A stretch of DNA of 64,000 nt, taken from assembly GCF_937973075.1 (NCBI RefSeq), contig NZ_CALBWL010000051.1, forward strand, positions 1-64,000, read 5' to 3'. The DNA comes from an uncultured Campylobacter sp. GTDB taxonomy: Bacteria > Campylobacterota > Campylobacteria > Campylobacterales > Campylobacteraceae. Of this stretch, positions 17,715-27,101 are shown piece after piece (within the stretch, counting starts at the first letter, position 1; each line of letters opens with the position of its first letter). The position numbers were made by a program, and so were the translations under genes. The notes below the pieces were generated by a model. That model saw only the letters and a program-made list of their open reading frames with translations, did not search any database and had not been told where the DNA came from.

Positions 17715-19121
17715 CTATTTTTTGCTCATATGTGGGTTGAGCATAGATTTAGGCTCTAGGATCTTATCGATCTCCTCTTTTTTCAAATATCCGCGCTCTA
17801 AGCAGATTTCGCCTACGGATTTGCCTGTTTGCAACGCCTCTTTGGCGATACTTGCGGATTTTTCGTAGCCGATGTAGGGATTAAACGCCGTAACGATACC
17901 GACAGAATTTAGCACCGATTTTAGGCAAGCTTCAGGATTTGCCTTTAGATGTTTGATAGCTTTTTCGGCTAGTGTATTCATCGCATTTTCTAAAAGCACG
18001 ATCGAGTTAAATAACGCATATGCGATGCCAGGCTCGAACGCATTTAGCTCAAATTCTCCGCGTTCGGAGCAAAGCATGATCGTAACGTCGTTGCCGATAA
18101 CTTCATAGCATGCCTCGCCTACGACCTCGGCGATGACTGGATTTACTTTGCCCGGCATGATGGAGCTGCCCGGTTGCATCTTAGGAAGCTCTATTTCGCC
18201 TAGTCCGCATCTAGGACCGGAGTTCATAAGACGTAGGTCGTTTGCGATTTTGCTTAGGCGGACGGCTGCTGTTTTTAACGCGCCGCTAACGTGGACGAAG
18301 TCCGCGGTGTCTTGTGTAGCGGCGATGAAATCCTCTGCGGCTTTAAATTTAACGCCGGTGATTTCGCCCAGTTTTTTCTCGACTACGTTTTTATAATCAG
18401 GGTGGCAGTTGATGCCCGTACCAATCGCCGTAGCGCCCATATTTAGGTAAGTCATAGACTCCCTAGCGGCTTTGATAAGCGCGATATCGGTTTTGATGTA
18501 GGTAGCAAAAGCATTGAAAGTGTTTCCAAGAGTAGTAGGAACGGCGTCCTCAAGCTCTGTCCTTCCCATTTTGATGACATCTTTGTATTCTTTGGCTTTA
18601 ACTTCAAGCTCTTTTTTCAAATTTTCCATAGCTTTTAGTAGATCGGTTAGCTTGGCGTAAGCGGCGACTTTGATCGAGCTAGGATAGGTATCGTTGGTGC
18701 TTTGACCCAAATTTGTGTGATCGTTTGGATGAAGGTATTGGTATTCGCCCTTTTTATGTCCCATGCTCTCCAAAGCTATATTGGTAATGACCTCGTTGGT
18801 ATTCATATTCGTTGAAGTTCCGGCGCCGCCTTGGATCATATCGACTACGAATTGATCTCTAAACTCTCCTGCGATAAGTCTGTCGCAAGCTTTTGCAATC
18901 GCATCGGCTTTTTGTGCGTCTAGGACTCCGACCTCTTTATTGGCTAGCGCAGCTGCTTTTTTGATTTGTGCAAATGCTTTGATAAAAAACGGATAGTCTT
19001 TGAGTGCTCGTCCGCTTAGGTGGAAGTTCTCTAGTGCCCTAAATGTTTGCACACCGTAGTAAAAATCGTCGGAAATTTCTAATTCACCGATGAAATCGTG
19101 TTCTTTTCTGGTCTTTGCCAT
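17715..19121 (-). CDS. aspA: Aspartate ammonia-lyase
   Basis: Converts aspartate to fumarate and ammonia, feeding fumarate respiration in the cytoplasm. 468 aa, the normal size. Fumarase/aspartase superfamily motifs: GTSTNMNTNEV (about 101-111), STNDTYPSS (141-149), TELEDAVPTTLG (188-199) and the signature GSSIMPGKVNP (318-328) containing the catalytic Ser loop. The start MAKTRKEHDFIGELEI is typical of Campylobacter AspA. ATG follows AAAGGACTTATT. It is upstream of dcuA, so both are probably expressed together. Confidence 0.95.
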   Translation of the reverse strand: MAKTRKEHDFIGELEISDDFYYGVQTFRALENFHLSGRALKDYPFFIKAFAQIKKAAALANKEVGVLDAQKADAIAKACDRLIAGEFRDQFVVDMIQGGAGTSTNMNTNEVITNIALESMGHKKGEYQYLHPNDHTNLGQSTNDTYPSSIKVAAYAKLTDLLKAMENLKKELEVKAKEYKDVIKMGRTELEDAVPTTLGNTFNAFATYIKTDIALIKAARESMTYLNMGATAIGTGINCHPDYKNVVEKKLGEITGVKFKAAEDFIAATQDTADFVHVSGALKTAAVRLSKIANDLRLMNSGPRCGLGEIELPKMQPGSSIMPGKVNPVIAEVVGEACYEVIGNDVTIMLCSERGEFELNAFEPGIAYALFNSIVLLENAMNTLAEKAIKHLKANPEACLKSVLNSVGIVTAFNPYIGYEKSASIAKEALQTGKSVGEICLERGYLKKEEIDKILEPKSMLNPHMSKK

Positions 19122-19435
19122 AATAAGTCCTTTCGTTGAAATTGTTAATGGAATTTTAAAGCTTTTAGTATTAAAAGTAGCTTAAAACGTAACGAAAAAT
19201 TAAAATTTAGAAATTAGTATGATTGTTTAAGGCTTTAAATAGAATTTTACTTAAAAATATTTTGGAATTCGCTACTAAGGCATAATTACACTTTAATAGA
19301 AATATCGTATCGCACGCAGATTATGAAAGTGGAATTATAAAAATTCTTGTTTAGCTTAAATTATAATTTGAAAAATTTGAAGTTAAAGGCGGTAAAATGG
19401 AATTTTTCATTGTATTTATATTTACTAGAACGGAG
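19122..19435. other. Spacer upstream of aspA, no gene seen
   Basis: A/T-rich, with fewer AAATTTT motifs than other spacers. It should contain the aspA promoter on the minus strand, but I could not fix a -10 and -35 pair with confidence. Confidence 0.4.
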
Positions 19436-20035
19436 CTATCTTTTGCGTTTTATAAAATAAACATATAGAAGCGAGATTATAATGACGATGGCGAACAAAG
19501 CGATCGTAATTAGATGCAGATCTTGCTTGATTAGCTCCTCGTTTTCGCCGATGAAATATCCTAAGCTCATCAGTATTAATGTCCAAATCGCAGCTCCAAG
19601 CCCGGTAAATAGCACGAAGCGCGCGACATTCATCTTTGCAAGCCCCGCAGGAAGGCTGATGTATTGACGAATACCTGGGATTAGGCGGCAGTTAAACGTT
19701 GAAATTTCGCCATGGCGGTTAAAAAAAGCTTCGAATTTTGCAAATTTCTCCTCGGTGATGCCTACGTATTTGCCGTATTTAGCGATAATCTTACGTCCAA
19801 AAAAGTAGCATAGATAGTAATTAAACAGCGCGCCGGTGATGCTGCCGCCAAGCCCACAAACAAATGCTAGAACAAAGCTCATCTGCGATTTTGAGGCCAG
19901 ATAGCCTGCAGGGATCATCACGACTTCACTTGGGAAAGGAAAGAAGCTGCTTTCTAAAAACATCATCATAAAAATGCCAAGGTATCCCCAACCTGCGACA
20001 AATTCTACGATAAAATTTACGATATTAGAAAGCAT
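19436..20035 (-). CDS. DedA-family membrane protein
   Basis: Inner-membrane DedA/VTT-domain protein (199 aa); relatives include lipid flippase and envelope-homeostasis factors. The start at 20035 is supported by CAAGGAATTCAA; the frame opens further up, but without a binding site. Signatures: the FLESSFFPFPSEVVMIPAGY re-entrant motif (about residues 24-43), FGRKIIAKYGKYVGI (73-88), the membrane-embedded FNCRLIPGIRQYISLPAGLA motif (109-128) and four or five hydrophobic spans. The exact substrate is unknown, but lipid translocation such as undecaprenyl phosphate or phosphatidylethanolamine is known in the family. Confidence 0.9.
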   Translation of the reverse strand: MLSNIVNFIVEFVAGWGYLGIFMMMFLESSFFPFPSEVVMIPAGYLASKSQMSFVLAFVCGLGGSITGALFNYYLCYFFGRKIIAKYGKYVGITEEKFAKFEAFFNRHGEISTFNCRLIPGIRQYISLPAGLAKMNVARFVLFTGLGAAIWTLILMSLGYFIGENEELIKQDLHLITIALFAIVIIISLLYVYFIKRKR

Positions 20036-20270
20036 TTGAATTCCTTGATTTAATGTGTAAAAACCGGCTGTACTTACAATTCCGCGAAATTTAGCATCGG
20101 TAGAGCGAATAAATTTAGAATTTAACAATCCGACGATATAAGAGTGATCTTAAAATTTCACAAAATTTAGCGTATATAAAACAAAAGCGCGGGCTAAAAT
20201 TTATTCTTGCAAGTTACTGCCGCAGCGAACTTGCATATAAATTTAATAGTCTCGCGCCTTAAAATTAAAA

Positions 20271-21095
20271 CTATTTTGCGTATTCGATGTTTAGTTTGCC
20301 GAATAGCTCATTAGCCTTGTCATCGATTTTTTTGTTTACTTTGCTTGGAAGTAATTGATTTTTGATGAGATCTTTTACTTTTTCAAACGGCATAGTCTCA
20401 GCCTTTTTGCTGCTTTCTTTGTAGATTACATGATATCCGAATTGCGTCTTTACCGGCGTTTTGCTCATCTCACCATCTTTTAGCGCAAACGCCGCTTTTT
20501 CAAACTCCGGCACCATCATTCCTTTGCCAAAAGAGCCCAAATCACCACCGTTTTCTTTAGCACTTGGATCGATTGAAATTTCTTTGGCTAGCTTATTAAA
20601 TTCCTCTTTTAAATTCTCTTTTTTGACTTTTGATAGCTTCGCAATCGCGTTTTTAGCAGCCTTTTCGTCTGCTACTAAGATATGGCTTGCGGTAACGGAA
20701 TCTGGTTGCATGAAATTTTGTTTATTTTCATCATAAATTTTTTTAGCTTCCTCGTCGCTGATGCTTACGCCCTTGGCCTCTTCGCGTTGCCATAGATTAA
20801 ATGCGATGCCATCTTTAGCAAGCTCTAGCTGATGCTTATATTCGTCGCTGTTTTCAATGCCTGATTTTTTCGCCTCTGCGATTAGAAGTTTGTATTTGAT
20901 TAGATCATCGATTAGTTTTTTCTTCTCATCGGCGGTCGGTTCCTGTCCGCCGTGCTGCATACCTTGAGCTAAAAACGGTGCAACATCCTCATCTGTAATA
21001 GTGATATTCGCGTCTTTTGCAGTAGCCAAAACGCCTGCATTAAGCGAAGATATAGCCATAGCGGCAACAAAGCTGAAAGATAAAATTCTTTTCAT
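20271..21095 (-). CDS. Periplasmic peptidyl-prolyl isomerase (PEB4/Cbf2-like)
   Basis: Secreted parvulin-type prolyl isomerase and chaperone (274 aa), SurA/PrsA-like. Signal peptide 1-20 (ending SSLNA). The N-terminal helical chaperone part (25-125) contains LIDDLIKYKLLIAEAKKSG. The parvulin domain (about 130-230) has TASHILVADEKAA and the region around GSFGKGMMVPEFEKAAFAL, plus TQFGYHVIY. It matches Campylobacter PEB4/CBF2 (Cj0596) in layout and length. It helps outer-membrane proteins fold. ATG follows AAAGGAAAAATA. Confidence 0.92.
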   Translation of the reverse strand: MKRILSFSFVAAMAISSLNAGVLATAKDANITITDEDVAPFLAQGMQHGGQEPTADEKKKLIDDLIKYKLLIAEAKKSGIENSDEYKHQLELAKDGIAFNLWQREEAKGVSISDEEAKKIYDENKQNFMQPDSVTASHILVADEKAAKNAIAKLSKVKKENLKEEFNKLAKEISIDPSAKENGGDLGSFGKGMMVPEFEKAAFALKDGEMSKTPVKTQFGYHVIYKESSKKAETMPFEKVKDLIKNQLLPSKVNKKIDDKANELFGKLNIEYAK

Positions 21096-21166
21096 TATTT
21101 TTCCTTTACTCGGTAAATTTCGCGCAATTATAAAAAAAGATAGTAAATAAAATAGCGAATGCCAGC

Positions 21167-21195
21167 AAATTCGGCGCGAATCGTGCGCCGAATTT
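21167..21195 (-). terminator. Terminator-like hairpin after metQ
   Basis: Perfect 11-base inverted repeat AAATTCGGCGC / GCGCCGAATTT with a 7-base loop, 15 bases beyond the metQ stop. The A/T end of the stem gives a short T-run on either strand. Confidence 0.6.
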
Positions 21196-21209
21196 TAAAA
21201 AGAGAGGAG

Positions 21210-21986
21210 TTAAAACGATGGAATGATTGCGCCTTTATATTGCGTCTCGATGAATTTTTTCACTTTCTCGCTTTGAATTGCTTTATCTAGCGCCTTGATT
21301 TTAGGGCTGTTTTCGTTGCCTTCTTTAACGCTAATAACATTTGTGTAAGGGTTGCCCTCAGCCTTTTCTAAAAATAGCGAATCCTTGATTGGGTTTAAAT
21401 TTGCGTTAAAGGCAAAATTTGAGTTGATAACCGCAATATCGACATCGCCCAGGGTGCGTGGAAGCGCGGCGCCTTCAAGCTCTAAAATTTCTAAATTTTT
21501 AGGATTTTTCGTGACATCTAGCGGCGTGCGAAGCTTAGCGTTTTGATCTACTTCGATGAGCCCTGCGGCTACGAGCAGATCAAGAGCGCGGCTTTCGTTA
21601 GTCGGATCGTTCGGCACGGCAACTTTGGCACCGTTTTTAAGATCTTTTAAATTTTTAATCTTATGGCTGTAGATGCCCATCGGCTCTAAGTGCACACCCA
21701 CGGTCGCTTTTAACTTCGTGCCTTTATTAGCGTTAAATTCCTCCATATATGGCACGTGCTGGAAAAATCCCGCATCCACGTCGCCGCTATCAGTAGCGAG
21801 GTTAGGGGTTACGTAGTCGTTGAAAACCTTGACCTCAAGATCGTAGCCTTGGGCTTTTAGATCAGGCTTAATCTGCTCTAAAATTTCGGCATGCGGTATC
21901 GGAGTAGCGGCGACTACGATTTTTTCGGCAAGAGCGAAGCTGACGACGCTGGCGCTAAGAAGCGAAGCGAGAAGAAATTTCTTCAT
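21210..21986 (-). CDS. metQ: MetQ/NlpA-family substrate-binding protein
   Basis: Binding protein of a methionine-type ABC importer (258 aa). The signal peptide ends in FALA before Glu-Lys; no lipobox Cys is present, so it should be a soluble periplasmic protein rather than a lipoprotein. Family motifs: IVVAATPIPHAEIL, a VDAGFFQHVPYM segment, KNGAKVAVPNDPTNESRAL, and VAVINSNFA-like DIAVINSNFAFNA. In C. jejuni the metQ-metI-metN genes lie beside valS; here metQ and metN flank valS but no permease gene is present in the window. The ligand (D/L-methionine) is inferred. Confidence 0.88.
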   Translation of the reverse strand: MKKFLLASLLSASVVSFALAEKIVVAATPIPHAEILEQIKPDLKAQGYDLEVKVFNDYVTPNLATDSGDVDAGFFQHVPYMEEFNANKGTKLKATVGVHLEPMGIYSHKIKNLKDLKNGAKVAVPNDPTNESRALDLLVAAGLIEVDQNAKLRTPLDVTKNPKNLEILELEGAALPRTLGDVDIAVINSNFAFNANLNPIKDSLFLEKAEGNPYTNVISVKEGNENSPKIKALDKAIQSEKVKKFIETQYKGAIIPSF

Positions 21987-22131
21987 ATTTAATCCTTTTG
22001 GTTAAAATTTCGCGGTATTATAGCAGGTAGAATTTTTAATGTCAAGTGTTTTTATATGATTTTTTAAAATTTTATCTAAAATATTCTAAAATTCGATATT
22101 TTTACATATATTTAAATACTACATTTTATTG

Positions 22132-22137
22132 TATAAT
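22132..22137 (+). promoter_or_regulatory. Putative -10 box for valS
   Basis: A perfect TATAAT preceded by TTG, in A/T-rich DNA about 80 bases before valS, matching the extended -10 style of Campylobacter housekeeping promoters, which often lack a clear -35. Confidence 0.5.
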
Positions 22138-22219
22138 GCAGAATTGGCACGCTTTAATGAGCGCTTTACATAAATTCCGCTAAAATCGCAAAATTTAAAA
22201 TTTTAAAAAAAGGCTAAAG

Positions 22220-24835
22220 ATGGCAGATTTTTACGACGCGAAAGCCGTAGAGGAGAGCTTTTATAAAATTTGGGAGCAGCGCGGTTATTTCGAGATCGAC
22301 GGCAATAAAGATATCCAGCAAAAAGGCAAAAACTTTTGCATTATGATGCCCCCTCCTAACGTCACCGGAGTGCTTCATATCGGGCACTCGCTCACTTTTA
22401 CGTTGCAAGACATAATGACGCGATACAAGCGAATGGACGGCTACCGCACGCTGTGGCAGCCGGGGCTTGATCACGCAGGCATTGCAACGCAAAACGTCGT
22501 CGAGCGCGAGCTTTTGGCGCAAGGGATCAAAAAAGAAGAGATAGGGCGCGAGGAGTTTTTAAAGCACGTTTGGCACTGGAAGGAGCAAAGCGGCGGGCAG
22601 ATCGTAAGGCAGATGAAGCGCCTGGGCGTCACGCCTGCGTGGAGCAGACAGCGCTTTACTATGGATGAGGGGCTTAAAAACGCCGTGCGCAAAGCATTCG
22701 TAAGCTTATACGACGCGGGACTAATCGTACGCGGAAACTACATGGTAAACTGGTGCACGCACGACGGCGCACTAAGCGACGTGGAGGTCGAGCACAAGGA
22801 GAACAAGGGCAAGCTTTATTATCTGCGTTATTACTTTTCGGACGCGCAAGATAAATTTATCGTAGTGGCTACTACGCGACCCGAGACCTACTTCGGCGAT
22901 ACTGCGGTGATGGTAAATCCCGCGGACGAACGCTATAAAAATTGGATCGGCAAAAAGCTCGTGCTGCCGCTAATCGGCCGCGAGATAGAGATCATCGCCG
23001 ACGAATACGTCGATATGAGCTTCGGAACGGGCGCCGTAAAGGTCACTCCCGCGCACGATACCAACGACTACGAGGTCGGCAAGCGCCACGAGCTGGAGTT
23101 TATCACTGTTTTTGACGAAAAAGGAATTTTAAACGAGCAGTGCGGTAAATTTAATGGTTTAGAGCGACTTGCTGCGCGCGATCAGATCGTAGCGGAGCTT
23201 GATCGGCTGGGCTTTATCGAAAAAATCGAGGACTACGAAAATCAAGTCGGCTACTGCTACCGCTGCAAAAACGTCGTCGAGCCGTACATCTCGCAGCAGT
23301 GGTTCGTGCGCGCAGATATCGCAAAAGATGCGATCTCTAAGGTAAATTCCGGCGAGGCGGAATTTTTCCCGAAGCACTGGATCAATAGCTTCAACGCCTG
23401 GATGCGCGAGCTGAAGGATTGGTGTATCAGCCGCCAGCTGTGGTGGGGGCATAGAATTCCCGTGTTTTACTGCGACTGCGGCCATCAGTGGGCGGATGAG
23501 CGAGAGAGCCCCGATGTCTGCCCGAAATGCGGCGGTAAAAATTTTACTCAAGATCCCGACGTGCTCGATACGTGGTTTTCAAGCGGTCTTTGGCCGATCA
23601 GTACGCTTGGCTGGGGCAACGGCGAGGCGCTGAAAAACGAGAAGTGGTTTGAGGGCGATTTGGCGGAATTCTATCCCAATACGATGCTGATTACCGGCTT
23701 TGACATTTTGTTTTTCTGGGTCGCGCGCATGATGTTTCAGTGCCAAAACGCCATGGGCGAGCTGCCGTTTCGCGACATCTATCTGCATGCCTTAGTTAAG
23801 GACAAAGACGGCAAAAAGATGAGCAAATCGAGCAAAAACGTAGTCGATCCGCTGCTAAAAATCGATGAATTTAGCGCCGATATTTTGCGCTTTACGCTTA
23901 CGATTTTGTGCGTGCAGGGGCGCGATCTGCGCCTTAGCGACGATAAGCTTTTGATATATCGAAATTTTACGAACAAGCTTTATAACGCGAGCAAATTTTT
24001 GCTTTTAAACGCTTCTAAATTCGACGATTTAGACGCGGCGCAGATCAAAACGAGCCTCGGCAAATATATGCTTTCGCGCTTTAATTGCTGCGTGAGCGCG
24101 GTGCGGGAAAATTTAGACGAATACCGCTTCAACGACGCTGCGACCGAGCTTTATAAGTTTTTTTGGGACGAGTTTTGCGACTGGGGCATTGAGCTTAGCA
24201 AGGCGGACAAGGCCGCGATCGGTGAGCTAGGGATGATTTTTAAAGAAGCGATGAAGCTACTAAGCCCATTTATGCCGTTTCTAAGCGAGTATCTTTATCA
24301 GGAGCTAAGCGGCACGAAGCTACAAGACGCGCGCTCCATCATGGTGATGCGATACCCGCAGCCTGGCGAGCGCAACGAGCGGATCGAGGAGCTATTTTCG
24401 CTCGTTATTGAAGCGATCGTTAGCATTCGCCGCGCAAAGGCGACGATCGAGCTCGGCAATGCGCGCGTAGCCAAAGCCTACGTCAAATCTGCAGTCGATC
24501 TAAGCGCCGCCGCAGACTACATTAAAACGCTTGCCAAGGTAGATGAAGTGGAATTTACGCAGCAAAATATCACAAATTCCGCCCGCGACGTAAGCGAGAG
24601 ACTAGAAACTTTCGTACCGCTTGATGGAGTTGATCTTAGCGGCGTGGTTTCGCGCCTTAGCGCGCAAAAAGCGAAGTTGCAAAAAGAGATCGAAAAGCTC
24701 TCTGCGATGCTAGACAATGAAAAATTTATCTCCTCCGCGCCCGCTGACGTCGTCACCGCAAACCGCGAAGGGTTGCAAAGCGCGCAGGAAAAATTCGCCA
24801 AAGTATGCGACGAGCTAAAGGCGTTTGACGAGTAG
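22220..24835 (+). CDS. valS: Valyl-tRNA synthetase
   Basis: Charges tRNA-Val with valine in the cytoplasm (871 aa, normal length). Class I motifs: HIGHS at about residue 52 after PPPNVTGVL, and KKMSKSSKN at about residue 530. The editing domain includes TTRPETYFGDTAV, and WCISRQLWWGHRIPVFYC follows near 395-410. Two CxxC pairs (CDCG and CPKCGG, about 416-440) may bind zinc. The last 70 residues form the coiled-coil tRNA-binding arm (LSAQKAKLQKEIEKL). ATG is preceded by AAAAAAAGGCTAAAG. Confidence 0.96.
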   Translation: MADFYDAKAVEESFYKIWEQRGYFEIDGNKDIQQKGKNFCIMMPPPNVTGVLHIGHSLTFTLQDIMTRYKRMDGYRTLWQPGLDHAGIATQNVVERELLAQGIKKEEIGREEFLKHVWHWKEQSGGQIVRQMKRLGVTPAWSRQRFTMDEGLKNAVRKAFVSLYDAGLIVRGNYMVNWCTHDGALSDVEVEHKENKGKLYYLRYYFSDAQDKFIVVATTRPETYFGDTAVMVNPADERYKNWIGKKLVLPLIGREIEIIADEYVDMSFGTGAVKVTPAHDTNDYEVGKRHELEFITVFDEKGILNEQCGKFNGLERLAARDQIVAELDRLGFIEKIEDYENQVGYCYRCKNVVEPYISQQWFVRADIAKDAISKVNSGEAEFFPKHWINSFNAWMRELKDWCISRQLWWGHRIPVFYCDCGHQWADERESPDVCPKCGGKNFTQDPDVLDTWFSSGLWPISTLGWGNGEALKNEKWFEGDLAEFYPNTMLITGFDILFFWVARMMFQCQNAMGELPFRDIYLHALVKDKDGKKMSKSSKNVVDPLLKIDEFSADILRFTLTILCVQGRDLRLSDDKLLIYRNFTNKLYNASKFLLLNASKFDDLDAAQIKTSLGKYMLSRFNCCVSAVRENLDEYRFNDAATELYKFFWDEFCDWGIELSKADKAAIGELGMIFKEAMKLLSPFMPFLSEYLYQELSGTKLQDARSIMVMRYPQPGERNERIEELFSLVIEAIVSIRRAKATIELGNARVAKAYVKSAVDLSAAADYIKTLAKVDEVEFTQQNITNSARDVSERLETFVPLDGVDLSGVVSRLSAQKAKLQKEIEKLSAMLDNEKFISSAPADVVTANREGLQSAQEKFAKVCDELKAFDE

Positions 24836-24875
24836 TCCGCTCATTTGAGTCTAAATTTAAATCAAGGAGAAAAAT

Positions 24876-25022
24876 ATGTCAAAAGGTAGTATCGGTGGAT
24901 TTACATTAGGCACGGTCATAGCCGTCGCACTATCATGGGGAGTCAATAAAAGCATAATGTGGGCGATAATCCACGGATTTTTAAGTTGGTTATACGTGAT
25001 TTATTATTTCCTACTGAGGTAA
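24876..25022 (+). CDS. 48-residue membrane protein
   Basis: Short gene with a strong binding site (AAGGAGAAAAAT directly before ATG). The peptide begins MSKGSIGGFTLGTVIAVA and has two hydrophobic segments (about residues 8-22 and 29-47) around a short polar turn; the second, WAIIHGFLSWLYVIYY, resembles a pattern I have seen in small conserved bacterial membrane proteins, but I cannot name the family. It lies between valS and ddh. Function unknown. Confidence 0.7.
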   Translation: MSKGSIGGFTLGTVIAVALSWGVNKSIMWAIIHGFLSWLYVIYYFLLR

Positions 25023-25080
25023 AATTTTATCGGCGGCGCGCCGTTTTACGCGCTAAATTTTAAAATTTGAAGGATAAAAA

Positions 25081-26067
25081 ATGAGCGAAAAAATAAAAAT
25101 AGCGGTTTTGGGATATGGAAATTTAGGTCGCGGCGTAGAGCTTGTCGCGCGAAATAGCAAGGATTTAGAGCTTTCGGCGGTGTTTTCTCGCCGTGAGCCG
25201 CACAGCGTGCAAACATGCGGTGCGCCGGTATTCAGCGCGGATGAAATTTTATCGCACAAGGGCGAATTCGACGTTTTAGTTCTTTGCGGCGGCAGCGCGA
25301 CCGATCTACCGACTCAGACGCCAGAATTTGCGCGGAGCTTTAACGTCGTTGATAGCTTCGATACGCACGCAAAAATCCCGGAGCACTTCGCCGCGGTAGA
25401 CGCCGCCGCCAAAGCGGGCGGAAATGTAGGCATCATCGCCGTTGGCTGGGATCCGGGTCTGTTTTCGTTAAATAGACTATTTGGCGAAAGCGTGCTGGAA
25501 AACGGCAGCAGCTACACGTTTTGGGGTAAAGGCGTGAGCCAGGGCCACTCCGACGCTATCCGCAGGATCGAGGGCGTCGTGGACGCACGCCAATACACCG
25601 TGCCGATAGAAAGCGCTCTTGAGCGAGTTCGCGCGGGCGAAAACCCGAGACTTAACACGCGCGAAAAACACCTGCGCGAGTGCTACGTAGTGTCCGAGGA
25701 TGGCGCCGATAAAGCGCGCATCGAGCGTGAGATAAAAACGATGCCGAATTACTTCGCCGATTACGACACGAGCGTGCATTTCATAGATCTTGCGACGCTT
25801 AAAAAAGAGCACGGCGGCATCCCTCACGGAGGATTCGTTTTGCGAAGCGGAGCGACTGGCGAGCGCGGCGAAAATAAACACCTGATCGAGTTTTCGCTAA
25901 AGCTTGACTCAAATCCCGAATTTACCGCAAGCGTACTAGTAGCCTACGCCCGCGCGGCGTATCGCCTAGCGCAAAGAGGCGAAAGTGGCGCGTTTAGCGT
26001 ATTTGACATCGCTCCGGCGCTTATTTCGCCAAAGAGCGCAGATGAGCTAAGGCGCGAAATTTTATAA
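25081..26067 (+). CDS. ddh: meso-Diaminopimelate D-dehydrogenase
   Basis: NADPH-dependent enzyme that makes meso-diaminopimelate from tetrahydrodipicolinate in one step, bypassing the succinylase or acetylase branches of lysine and peptidoglycan synthesis. 328 aa, normal. N-terminal Rossmann motif VLGYGNLGRG (9-18), VFSRREPHS (35-43), then AVGWDPGLFSLNRLFGE and the diagnostic FWGKGVSQGHSDAIRRIEGV substrate region (about 145-165). ATG follows GAAGGATAAAA. The enzyme has a scattered distribution; its place between valS and metN suggests insertion into an older valS-met neighbourhood. Confidence 0.92.
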   Translation: MSEKIKIAVLGYGNLGRGVELVARNSKDLELSAVFSRREPHSVQTCGAPVFSADEILSHKGEFDVLVLCGGSATDLPTQTPEFARSFNVVDSFDTHAKIPEHFAAVDAAAKAGGNVGIIAVGWDPGLFSLNRLFGESVLENGSSYTFWGKGVSQGHSDAIRRIEGVVDARQYTVPIESALERVRAGENPRLNTREKHLRECYVVSEDGADKARIEREIKTMPNYFADYDTSVHFIDLATLKKEHGGIPHGGFVLRSGATGERGENKHLIEFSLKLDSNPEFTASVLVAYARAAYRLAQRGESGAFSVFDIAPALISPKSADELRREIL

Positions 26068-26111
26068 ATTTTTGGGGGCGCTTCGGCGGAATTATGAACG
26101 AGGAAATCTGA

Positions 26112-27101
26112 GTGATAAAGATAGAGAATTTAAAGAAATTTTACGGCAAAACCTGCGTGATTGACGATGTGAGCCTGGAAGTAAAGCAGGGTGAAATTTT
26201 TGCTATCGTCGGCCGCAGCGGCGCGGGTAAAAGCACTCTGCTGCGCTGCATAAACGGCCTTGAGGACTATCAAGAAGGAAGCCTCAAAGTAGAGGGCAGG
26301 GAGGTAAGAGAGCTAAACGCCGCTCAGATCCGCGAGCTGCGCAAAAATATCGGTATGATTTTTCAGCACTTCGCGCTTATGAGCCGCCGCACCGTCGCGC
26401 AAAACGTCGCCACGCCGTTAGCATTTTGGGGCTATTCGAAGGACCATACAAAGAGCCGCGTCGCCGAGCTTTTGGAGCTCGTGGGGCTTGCAGATAAAGC
26501 AAATGCCTATCCTAGCGAGCTTAGCGGCGGACAGAAGCAGCGCGTGGCGATCGCGCGCGCGCTTGCATTAAGCCCTAAAATTTTGCTTTCCGACGAGGCG
26601 ACCTCGGCGCTTGATCCTAACACTACCGCTCAAATTTTATCGCTTCTGCGCCGCATCAATCGCGAGCTAGGCATCACGATCGTGCTCGTCACGCACGAGA
26701 TGGAGGTCGTAAAGGGCATCGCGCAGCGAGCGATCCTGCTTAAGGGCGGGCGCGTGAGCAACTCGGGCGATATCGTCTCACTGTTTTTGCACCCGGATGA
26801 GAATATGAAGGAGTTTTTGGGCGAGGAGGAGGTGCTGCCTGCAAGCGGCGTGAATATCAGGCTCTTTTTCCCGCCCGCGGTCGCGTTTGACAGCGTGATC
26901 ACGCATATGGCGCGCGCTTTGGAGATAAATTTTAATATCGTCTGGGGCAAGCTCGAGCGCCTTGATAAAAACGTCGTCGGAAGCCTCGTGATCAACGTAG
27001 AGCCCGCATACGTCGCGCGCGTGGAGGAGTTTATCAAAAACGCGGGCGTGATCTATGAGATCGTAAGCGAGGATGAGATCAAAAGCTGCGCCGCGATCTA
27101 G
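26112..27101 (+). CDS. metN: Methionine ABC transporter ATP-binding protein
   Basis: Cytoplasmic ATPase subunit of a MetNIQ-type importer (329 aa). GTG start after GAGGAAATCTGA. Walker A GRSGAGKST (34-42), Q-loop FQHFALM, signature LSGGQKQR (137-144), Walker B LLSDEATSALDP (158-169), switch His in VTHEM. The C-terminal 75 residues form a NIL regulatory domain (VINVEPAYVARVEEFI), which in this family senses intracellular methionine. No metI permease follows: the next 430 bases are non-coding. The permease must be elsewhere or lost. Confidence 0.92.
   Translation: MIKIENLKKFYGKTCVIDDVSLEVKQGEIFAIVGRSGAGKSTLLRCINGLEDYQEGSLKVEGREVRELNAAQIRELRKNIGMIFQHFALMSRRTVAQNVATPLAFWGYSKDHTKSRVAELLELVGLADKANAYPSELSGGQKQRVAIARALALSPKILLSDEATSALDPNTTAQILSLLRRINRELGITIVLVTHEMEVVKGIAQRAILLKGGRVSNSGDIVSLFLHPDENMKEFLGEEEVLPASGVNIRLFFPPAVAFDSVITHMARALEINFNIVWGKLERLDKNVVGSLVINVEPAYVARVEEFIKNAGVIYEIVSEDEIKSCAAI

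Noticed and set aside
22141..22170. GG...GC spacing that resembled a sigma-54 site before valS
   Set aside because: The GG to GC distance does not fit the -24/-12 pattern, and a TATAAT box is present.
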